DNA of 64,000 bases from Neobacillus cucumis (lineage in GTDB: Bacteria; Bacillota; Bacilli; Bacillales; Cytobacillaceae): positions 1-64,000 of the forward strand of contig NZ_PGVE01000043.1 of NCBI RefSeq assembly GCF_002860255.1, read 5' to 3'. Below are positions 45,686 to 52,405 of the stretch, one piece after another (within the stretch, counting starts at the first letter, position 1; every line of letters starts with the position of its first letter). The position numbers were made by a program, and so were the translations under genes. The notes beneath the pieces were generated by a model. That model saw only the letters and a list, made by a program, of their open reading frames with translations, was not told where the DNA came from and did no database searches.

Positions 45686-45723
45686 ATTCACAAATTGTAC
45701 ATTGGAATATACTCTGGCAATAT
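45686..45723 (+). promoter_or_regulatory. ResD-like box and promoter of the multiheme cytochrome operon
   Basis: ATTCACAAA (45686-45694) is the reverse complement of TTTGTGAAT, the ResD-binding consensus of Bacillus. It abuts a plausible sigma-A promoter: TTGTAC (45695-45700), 17 bases, CAATAT (45718-45723). ResDE activates respiratory genes under low oxygen, which would fit the cytochromes downstream. The rest of 45285-45797 is AT-rich and gene-free. Confidence 0.5.
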
Positions 45724-45797
45724 TAGATACTACCTTTAGAGAGGTTAATATGGAAAATAAATAGATAAAAAGTCCGATATGGGAAGGGTGAGTACAA

Positions 45798-47192
45798 GTG
45801 GCCTTTTGGGGGAGAAAAAATAAAGAGACAGAACCCGAATCGAGAGAAAATAGAAAAAAGACGGGCCCAATACGCAGACTCTGGCAAAAATTCAGAGCTA
45901 TAGATTGGAAAAATCCAGTTAACAGGTGGAAATTACTATTTGTTTCATTAATAGGCTGTATTGTTTTATTTGGCGGGGGATATGGAGTCATCGCTTTTAC
46001 AAACTCTCCGTCATTCTGTTCCAGCTGTCATGAAATGCAGCCAGAATATTCATCTTACACAGCCAGTGCACACAATCAGATCTCATGTGTCCAATGTCAT
46101 ATAAAACCTGGTGCTGTTAATATGATCACACACAAAATGAAATCAGTTAAGGAATTATACTATCACGCAACGGGTGTGCCAAAACAAATTGTTCAAACAG
46201 AAGAAGAAGCAGTTTCCAACCAAAACTGTTTACAGTGTCACTCGAAAAATCGTTTAGTGACAGCTTCAGGGGACTTAAAGGTTAACCACAAAGGACATAT
46301 TGAACAAGGGATCCCTTGTATAACCTGTCACGCAGGTGTCGTCCATGCGAAAATGGCTTCTCGCGGAATCAATACGGAAGATGTGCGCGGCGAATGGACA
46401 AAGGAAAGCGCTGAAAAGTTAATGGAAGAAAAATACTTGAGACCTAACATGGGAACCTGTATTGACTGTCATGACAAAGTGAATAATGGCGAAAAACCTT
46501 GGAAGGACCCAGCCTATAGTGTTCCGCCGAATCCGGAAGAAGTAGAGAAAAAACTTGAAGAAACCAAAACGGCTGCAAACGGGGAAGAAAAGGCAGAAGC
46601 TAAGACTGAAGCAGCAAGTGAAGTGAATACTACTGAAACATTGGCATCAGCAAATGATGAAAAAACACAATCTATTATTTTGCAAGCAATTGGCAAGGAA
46701 AAGAAAGATGTGAAGCTTTCAATGGAATGTACAACCTGCCACAAACAGACAGAGGTTCCAAAATCCCACAAAAACCTAGATTGGAACAACAATCACGGAA
46801 CGACAGCGATCAAAAAGCTAGATACGTGTATGGAATGTCACCAAGATTCTAAATGGGTTAGAGAAATTCCAAAAGAAGATATTATTTCTCTTCTTAAAAT
46901 GGGAAATAAGAAAGTGAAATACACACCGAACGTAACGCTGGCTAAAGAACAAGCAAGAACTAATAAATTCTGCAGCGCATGTCACTCTGATCGTCCGACT
47001 AGTCACGGAAATAGTGATCAATGGTTAACAGCTCATGCTAATAAGGCAAAAACAGCTAATCAAAAAGCAGAGTGCTTTGTATGCCACGATTTCGAAAAAC
47101 CAAAAGCTGACTCGACTGAAGCTAAAGCAGCAACAGATGTTTACTGCCAATACTGCCATAGAACTGGCTTTAAAGATGATGCGAAAAACTAG
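45798..47192 (+). CDS. Membrane-anchored decaheme c-type cytochrome, NapC/NirT-like
   Basis: 464 residues with ten CxxCH sites, near residues 74, 97, 144, 174, 221, 311, 344, 392, 426 and 450. A basic cytoplasmic N-terminus (1-42) leads to one membrane helix (45-66) acting as an uncleaved anchor. The first site, CSSCHEMQPEY...H...CVQCH, has the spacing of NapC/NirT quinol-oxidising cytochromes, so it probably takes electrons from menaquinol and passes them outward. A low-complexity Glu/Ala/Lys linker (about 245-300) separates five N-terminal hemes from five C-terminal ones. GTG 45798 follows GGGAAGGGTG. The next gene is a paralogue. Function is inferred from family and context. Confidence 0.85.
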   Translation: MAFWGRKNKETEPESRENRKKTGPIRRLWQKFRAIDWKNPVNRWKLLFVSLIGCIVLFGGGYGVIAFTNSPSFCSSCHEMQPEYSSYTASAHNQISCVQCHIKPGAVNMITHKMKSVKELYYHATGVPKQIVQTEEEAVSNQNCLQCHSKNRLVTASGDLKVNHKGHIEQGIPCITCHAGVVHAKMASRGINTEDVRGEWTKESAEKLMEEKYLRPNMGTCIDCHDKVNNGEKPWKDPAYSVPPNPEEVEKKLEETKTAANGEEKAEAKTEAASEVNTTETLASANDEKTQSIILQAIGKEKKDVKLSMECTTCHKQTEVPKSHKNLDWNNNHGTTAIKKLDTCMECHQDSKWVREIPKEDIISLLKMGNKKVKYTPNVTLAKEQARTNKFCSACHSDRPTSHGNSDQWLTAHANKAKTANQKAECFVCHDFEKPKADSTEAKAATDVYCQYCHRTGFKDDAKN

Positions 47193-47220
47193 TTAAATCT
47201 CAATCTGGAGGGACGCTTTT

Positions 47221-48381
47221 ATGGAAGAGGAAAAAGAAACGCGATCGGCCCCTCCGAGTTATCGCTATAAGGTAATAAAAATAATGACTCTAACCGTTTT
47301 GTTTCTAGCCCTATTTTTTGCTTTAGGCACATTTGGGCTAGAAGCAAGCTCAAGTTCATCTTTTTGTTCATCTTGTCATGAGATGAAGCCTGAATACTAT
47401 ACCTGGAAAGCTTCTTCACATAGTGAGGTTGATTGTGTTAGCTGTCATATACAGCCGGGGGCCAAAAATATAGCGAAAGATAAAGCTGAAGGCATAACTA
47501 AGATCTTTGAGAAGGAAACCAATTCCTATACAGCACCCATTCAAATGCCTAAAGAGATACCTAATTCCGCATGTGAACAATGTCATGATATGAGTAAACG
47601 ACAAGTAACAACATCAGGAGATTTAATCATTCCACATAATAAGCACTTAGCTAAAGATATTAAATGTACGCAGTGTCACAGCGGGGTTGCACACGGGAAA
47701 ATATCTGAAAGAAATGTAACATTTAAATCCGATTATGATAAATGGGACACTTCTCTAGGAAAATCCATGATGAGCGATGTAATTTTTACAAGACCAAAAA
47801 TGGAAACGTGTATGGAATGCCATGAAGCAAGGGAAGTATCAACTGAATGTAAAACATGCCACTCTAATGGGATCCTGCCAAAATCCCATCAAAATTCTAA
47901 TTTTAAGACTGAGAATCATGGAAAATTAGCTAAAAAAGACATAAAGACTTGTAATAAATGTCATTCATATATGTCAAAAACAGACATTGAAGGTATGGCA
48001 GATGTTCCAGCATCACAACAATTTTTAAGCAATGGTAATTTAAAAACAAAACAAATTTCCGCACAAGAATACGCTATGGAAAATACCTATTGTCAGGAAT
48101 GTCATACAAAGAAACCAGCAAGCCACGTAAAAGGATATACGAATCTCCATGGTGCCATTGCTAAAGGTAACAAGGAAAAATGTCTTGCATGCCATGATTA
48201 TCAAAATACCGGCTTTAACAAAACGAAGAATGTTACTTGTAACAGTTGTCATCCAGCTATGCATGATGGAAAAAACTTCAAGGAACGCCATCCAATCAAC
48301 ATTAGTGCAGTGACTTCACCAAATGAGTCATGTTATACCTGTCACAATAAACCAAAATGTACTTCATGCCATAGAGAATAA
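47221..48381 (+). CDS. Membrane-anchored dodecaheme c-type cytochrome, NapC/NirT-like
   Basis: 386 residues with twelve CxxCH sites, near 49, 72, 118, 149, 197, 210, 244, 291, 321, 340, 371 and 380: about one heme per 32 residues, very dense. An N-terminal membrane helix (18-40) anchors it. CSSCHEMKPEY and VTTSGDL...H...CTQCHSGVAHGK align directly with the upstream decaheme protein, so the pair arose by duplication. The last two sites are nine residues apart, and the protein ends CTSCHRE, as in compact electron-wire cytochromes. An GGAGG site precedes ATG 47221, 28 bases after the previous stop. Probably a partner electron carrier outside the membrane. Confidence 0.85.
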   Translation: MEEEKETRSAPPSYRYKVIKIMTLTVLFLALFFALGTFGLEASSSSSFCSSCHEMKPEYYTWKASSHSEVDCVSCHIQPGAKNIAKDKAEGITKIFEKETNSYTAPIQMPKEIPNSACEQCHDMSKRQVTTSGDLIIPHNKHLAKDIKCTQCHSGVAHGKISERNVTFKSDYDKWDTSLGKSMMSDVIFTRPKMETCMECHEAREVSTECKTCHSNGILPKSHQNSNFKTENHGKLAKKDIKTCNKCHSYMSKTDIEGMADVPASQQFLSNGNLKTKQISAQEYAMENTYCQECHTKKPASHVKGYTNLHGAIAKGNKEKCLACHDYQNTGFNKTKNVTCNSCHPAMHDGKNFKERHPINISAVTSPNESCYTCHNKPKCTSCHRE

Positions 48382-48410
48382 TGGCAATTAACTAGATTAG
48401 GAGGGCTAAT

Positions 48411-49103
48411 ATGGAAAGTCTAGTTCAGCCTGATGCCCAGGAACAATCAAGAATACAAAATGCTCAAAAAGTAAAAAAAGACAAGTTTACATGGTGGCAA
48501 TCCCTTATCATCCTTGTAGCAACCTTGGCCATTTGCCTAGCTGCCGGCTACTTTATAAGTGAAAAATACCTTTGGAATAAGAATGATGATCAAATTGTTG
48601 AACAAATAAAATATAACAAGGCACTTGTGGAAGAGAAACCAAATGATCCAAGTTTAAGAGTTCAACTGGGGTATAGTTATTTCTTAAAAGGTGACGATGA
48701 CAATGCCATTAAAGAATATCAGACAGCTAAAAGCTTAGATAAAGATTATTATGCAGCTTATCTTAATTTAGCCATTGTTTATGATAAACAAAATAGAACT
48801 GATGATGCACTTCAAATGGCTACAAAGGCAGCAAAACTCTCTCCGCAGGATTATAAAAGTCTTTTATTAAAAGGAAGAAGCTACCGAAAATTAAAGATGT
48901 ATGACAAAGCAACTGAAGCACTTCAACAAGCCTATCGATTTAAACCAGGAAATACAGATATTATCTATGAGACAGGCTTAATTGCAGAGAATCAAGGAAA
49001 GCTAAAGGACGCAGAAGATATCTATAAAGAATCTCTTTCCTTTGACCCAACATTTAAACCAGCATTAGAAGCATTAGAACGCTTAAAATCTAAAAAGAAA
49101 TAA
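48411..49103 (+). CDS. Membrane-anchored TPR protein
   Basis: A 230-residue protein. AGGAGGGCTAAT precedes ATG 48411. One membrane helix (about 25-48), then TPR repeats from about 65 to 220: LRVQLGYSYFLKGDDDNAIKEYQ, AAYLNLAIVYDKQNRTDDAL, YKSLLLKGRSYRKLKMYDKA, DIIYETGLIAENQGKLKDAE. The TPRs should face outside. In the cytochrome operon it may guide assembly or heme attachment, as the TPR protein CcmI does elsewhere, or hold the complex together; both are inference. Confidence 0.75.
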   Translation: MESLVQPDAQEQSRIQNAQKVKKDKFTWWQSLIILVATLAICLAAGYFISEKYLWNKNDDQIVEQIKYNKALVEEKPNDPSLRVQLGYSYFLKGDDDNAIKEYQTAKSLDKDYYAAYLNLAIVYDKQNRTDDALQMATKAAKLSPQDYKSLLLKGRSYRKLKMYDKATEALQQAYRFKPGNTDIIYETGLIAENQGKLKDAEDIYKESLSFDPTFKPALEALERLKSKKK

Positions 49104-49120
49104 GGAAGGAGATGGGATTC

Positions 49121-50089
49121 ATGAAAAAAAAGACAACGTATAAATGGATGGGTGCTATTGTCGTATTTAGTATTGCTCTGTTTGCGGTTATTTACTTCTT
49201 CCATCTTCAGGATGATGCAATAAAAGTAGCAAGTGATGTAAAACCAGGAGGGCCTCCGACATTAAGCTACTATATTCAAGGGGATTTAGATAACCCGCTT
49301 GAAAAGCCAATGGATGTTACTAAGGTAGGTCAATACGTTTATGTAACAGATACTAATCATAAACAAGTTCAAGCTTTTGATACTTCTGGAACACCTATTT
49401 TTAAATTTGGCAAAGAAGGTACAAATAAAGGTCAATTTCAATTCCCTTACGGTATTGCAGGAGATAAGGATGGAAACATTTATGTTGCTGACTTATACAA
49501 CGCCAAAATCTCCATCTTTACATCAAAGGGACAATTCATTAAATACTTTGAAGTTGCAAACAAAGCTGATGTGTTAAAGGGCCCTGGCGGTCTACGAATT
49601 TACAATAATAAACTCTACGTAACTGATATTCCAAAAAATAAAGTATTAGTATTTGACTTAAAAGGAAAGAAATTGCTTGAAATCGCAACTGCGACTGGGA
49701 AAGACGATTTTCTTAACTCGCCTAATGCAGTCGCCATTGACAACGATAAAAACATCTATGTTTCCGATACTGGCAATCAACGTCTTGTCATGTATGATAA
49801 AAAAGGGAATTTCAAGCGGATTATTAACGGTTCAACAGATGGTAAAGGCAGCTCTAAGTTCGTGAACCCTAGAGGAATTGGGGTTGAAGAAAATGGAACC
49901 TTACTATTGGTTGATAACATGACTCATTACGTTTATGGTTTTGATAAAAACGGGAAACAAGTTTTCCAATATGGTGGAATCGGCAGCGATAAAGGACAAT
50001 TTTATCTTCCAAACGGATTGTTCATTGATGACAAAGGGGAAGTGCTCATCACCGACACCGTGAATGCGAGAGTTGGCCTTTATTACTAA
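49121..50089 (+). CDS. Membrane-anchored NHL-repeat six-bladed beta-propeller
   Basis: 322 residues. ATG 49121 has GGAAGGAG nine bases upstream; the in-frame ATG 49112 overlaps the site. An N-terminal membrane helix (about 8-25) is followed by NHL/6-bladed propeller blades: FPYGIAGDKDGNIYVADLYN, SPNAVAIDNDKNIYVSDTGN, NPRGIGVEENGTLLLVDN, LPNGLFIDDKGEVLITDT. NHL propellers recur beside extracellular multiheme cytochromes in other electron-transfer clusters. Likely extracytoplasmic scaffold or assembly factor. Not an enzyme as far as I can see. Confidence 0.8.
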   Translation: MKKKTTYKWMGAIVVFSIALFAVIYFFHLQDDAIKVASDVKPGGPPTLSYYIQGDLDNPLEKPMDVTKVGQYVYVTDTNHKQVQAFDTSGTPIFKFGKEGTNKGQFQFPYGIAGDKDGNIYVADLYNAKISIFTSKGQFIKYFEVANKADVLKGPGGLRIYNNKLYVTDIPKNKVLVFDLKGKKLLEIATATGKDDFLNSPNAVAIDNDKNIYVSDTGNQRLVMYDKKGNFKRIINGSTDGKGSSKFVNPRGIGVEENGTLLLVDNMTHYVYGFDKNGKQVFQYGGIGSDKGQFYLPNGLFIDDKGEVLITDTVNARVGLYY

Positions 50090-50107
50090 CTAAACATTTA
50101 GATTGAT

Positions 50108-50129
50108 AAAGGAGGTGATGCCTAAATAA
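50108..50129 (+). promoter_or_regulatory. Perfect Shine-Dalgarno with a three-codon mini-ORF
   Basis: AAAGGAGGTGAT is fully complementary to the 16S rRNA 3' end but is followed only by ATGCCTAAATAA. It may be a ribosome standby site or leader that protects or times the secreted hexaheme gene's mRNA 80 bases downstream. Confidence 0.4.
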
Positions 50130-50199
50130 GAGGAAGTATTGTTTTAATAGAGTGAAAAAGATAGAGAGAGAAAAGAGAGAAACAGGGAGGTTTTTTGGA

Positions 50200-52104
50200 A
50201 TGAGTAAGATCAAAATTAGTTTCTCACTAATCCTAACATTCATTTTAGTGGGAATACTCAGCACCTCTGTTTTTGCAAGAGGTGCCTACTGGGGCAGTTT
50301 GACAGCAAACGGCCAAGGGTTTAGCTTTAAGTTTATTAACACTAGTGACGATCCTACCAAAGACTTTAGCGTAAAAGTTTATGAGAGACAAGATAGTGGG
50401 GAGTATACATTAAAATTTACATCAGCTGAGTTAAATGATGTACCGGCATACCCAGAACCAACTGGTGCTGCTGCTGAGTACAGAACAATCACTATCCCAC
50501 AATCAACTGATCCTGCTACTGGTGTTAATTATCAGGCAAAGATTATTTATAAATTTGTCCTTATGGACGGCGCTACACCAACCGAGACTAAATTCGCTGT
50601 AAATTATTCTCATGAAAATCCAGCTTTGGCTTCCATAGCAAATGACCCTAATGGTCTTTTGGATGTGGATGGTTCAGGAATTACAAACGCCAACCATACT
50701 GGACAGCCTGGAACTGCTAAGAAAGGCGGAAATACTCACGGTTTCTATCAAAACAACACAAACTCTTGTGCAGGCTGTCACCAAACGCATACTGCTGCTA
50801 ACGGTGAAGCTTTATTATTTAAAGACGGCGTATACAGCACATGTTCTGCTTGTCATGATGGTACAACTGGAGCATACAATGCATTTGCAACAGCTAATGA
50901 AGAAACTCCAAATGAGATTGCTGGTACTTTTAACATTAAAACAGATTCTACACACAACGGTTCCCTTCACCAATCAGACGGCTCCATTAAAGTAAGTGCA
51001 GCTCCTGGAGGAAACACAAAAAGCGTATCAGGTAATGTTATCTGGGGGAATGAATTTAACTGTGCAAGCTGTCACGCACCACACGGTTCCGGTTCTACTG
51101 CAGAAAACAACTTGAATATGGACCCACTAGGCTGGGGCGGAGTTGAATACAAAGCATTACCATCAGGAGTAACACTCGCTAATGCAACTGAATCTCAAAA
51201 GGATTCATTAAACGGTAAATTATTTAAAGATCTTTCTATTTACGATATTGATGCCAATGGTGGTAAGTTACCGGCTTCCATGACTACACCATATATTGTT
51301 GCCAAGAAAACTGTAGCAGCCAGTGACCTTTCCACTGATACAAAGGCAGAGGGTTACTTATATACCCGTGCAAATGTTACAGTAGGCAAAAAAGTGATCC
51401 AGACATACAGATGGACTGGCAAAGCTTATGCTAAAGACTATTCTTTATGGTTAAGAGGTTCTAGCCGCGAGCCAGCTAATACAATCTTAACTGGTGCGGG
51501 TACTGGCCTTACATTTGTTTGGAGAGATGGCTTTGCATTTGGTGATGCTGGAGCAGTTGATGCAGTTACTAAGGCACAAATATCCCTAGGTATTGATGTC
51601 GAAACTACTACTGATATTAGATCTCTATTTGATAATACCTTTGATAATTATATCTATGACAGTGGTACAGAAATGAGTAAATATTGCGCTTCTTGTCACA
51701 CTGACTATCTATCTAACGTACGTACAAATGAAACTGGAGTGTACACACAAGCACACCGGCACACTACTGGAAATGACAAGCTTACTTGTGTGCGCTGCCA
51801 CTTCGGTCACGGTACTGATGCAACAATCATGAAAGATGCTAACGATGAATCTCAATTCACATCAGCAAATCATAAAAATGATTTGAGTTACTTTGTGGAT
51901 CCAAACCCATCTTCTGCATTAAAACGTTATACTGGTATGTCAGTATGTTACGCTTGTCATGGTTCAGGAGGACAATTTATTAATAACCCTAACAATAACC
52001 ACATTGATCCAGTTGCAAACGATCCTGTTTATGGCAGCCACTCTGTAGGCCCTGTGGCTGGCGATGCATTAAAATCTGGTCAGCCAGGTACTCCAAGACA
52101 ATAA
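50200..52104 (+). CDS. Secreted hexaheme c-type cytochrome (doubled CxxCH type)
   Basis: 634 residues from ATG 50200, which has AGGGAGG upstream; the longer GTG 50152 form has no site and would spoil the signal peptide (residues 1-26, VFA-RG). An N-terminal beta domain (about 27-155) has no heme. Six CxxCH sites lie near 190, 215, 288, 496, 530 and 583. CAGCHQTH...CSACHDG and CASCHAPHG match the doubled CxxCH domain of extracellular cytochromes. A 200-residue heme-free beta insert sits between sites 3 and 4. No membrane anchor or sortase motif is seen, so it is probably wall-associated or secreted. Last gene of the five-gene operon; likely the outer electron carrier. Confidence 0.8.
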   Translation: MSKIKISFSLILTFILVGILSTSVFARGAYWGSLTANGQGFSFKFINTSDDPTKDFSVKVYERQDSGEYTLKFTSAELNDVPAYPEPTGAAAEYRTITIPQSTDPATGVNYQAKIIYKFVLMDGATPTETKFAVNYSHENPALASIANDPNGLLDVDGSGITNANHTGQPGTAKKGGNTHGFYQNNTNSCAGCHQTHTAANGEALLFKDGVYSTCSACHDGTTGAYNAFATANEETPNEIAGTFNIKTDSTHNGSLHQSDGSIKVSAAPGGNTKSVSGNVIWGNEFNCASCHAPHGSGSTAENNLNMDPLGWGGVEYKALPSGVTLANATESQKDSLNGKLFKDLSIYDIDANGGKLPASMTTPYIVAKKTVAASDLSTDTKAEGYLYTRANVTVGKKVIQTYRWTGKAYAKDYSLWLRGSSREPANTILTGAGTGLTFVWRDGFAFGDAGAVDAVTKAQISLGIDVETTTDIRSLFDNTFDNYIYDSGTEMSKYCASCHTDYLSNVRTNETGVYTQAHRHTTGNDKLTCVRCHFGHGTDATIMKDANDESQFTSANHKNDLSYFVDPNPSSALKRYTGMSVCYACHGSGGQFINNPNNNHIDPVANDPVYGSHSVGPVAGDALKSGQPGTPRQ

Positions 52105-52105
52105 A

Positions 52106-52143
52106 AAAGCCAACAAATAGCGCCACTACTTGTTAGCTTTAAA
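52106..52143 (+). terminator. Imperfect hairpin after the hexaheme gene
   Basis: AAAGCCAACAAATA / TACTTGTTAGCTTT stem with two mismatches and a short T run. Weak alone; a better terminator follows. Confidence 0.45.
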
Positions 52144-52166
52144 AAGTGAAATGTAGTTGTTTAAAG

Positions 52167-52206
52167 AGCAAGGTAGCAAATAATTGTTGCCTTGCTTTTA
52201 TTTTAT
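52167..52206 (+). terminator. Terminator of the cytochrome operon
   Basis: AGCAAGG...CCTTGCT hairpin followed by TTTTATTTTATT. It separates the five-gene operon from the octaheme gene. Confidence 0.75.
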
Positions 52207-52215
52207 TATTTCATA

Positions 52216-52284
52216 AAGACACAATTTAGTCAAAATATAAGACACAATTTAGTCAAAATATAAGACACAATTCTGTCAATAAAT
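52216..52284. repeat. Three tandem 23-bp repeats upstream of the octaheme gene
   Basis: Units at 52216, 52239 and 52262. The first two are identical (AAGACACAATTTAGTCAAAATAT), the third diverges. They end about 40 bases before an extended -10, so they are placed like activator or repressor sites; 23 bases is about two DNA turns. Confidence 0.8.
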
Positions 52285-52320
52285 TGCTTTATTTCTGCCC
52301 CAACTTTTTCTCAGCTTGAT

Positions 52321-52329
52321 TGCTATAAT
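52321..52329 (+). promoter_or_regulatory. Extended -10 promoter of the octaheme gene
   Basis: TGCTATAAT, a perfect extended -10, 77 bases before the start codon and downstream of the tandem 23-bp repeats. No good -35. Confidence 0.55.
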
Positions 52330-52405
52330 AATCATATAATTCCTATATATAATTAAGTTACAATAGAAAATTATATAAAATTTACCAGAAAAAGAGTTGA
52401 AAAAT

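Noticed and set aside
45581..45991. Minus-strand ORF of 136 codons upstream of the decaheme gene
   Set aside because: Covers the promoter and the start of the cytochrome gene on the opposite strand, with no ribosome site.
52216..52284. CRISPR array or phage attachment site
   Set aside because: Only three directly abutting 23-bp units with no spacers, and no integrase nearby.
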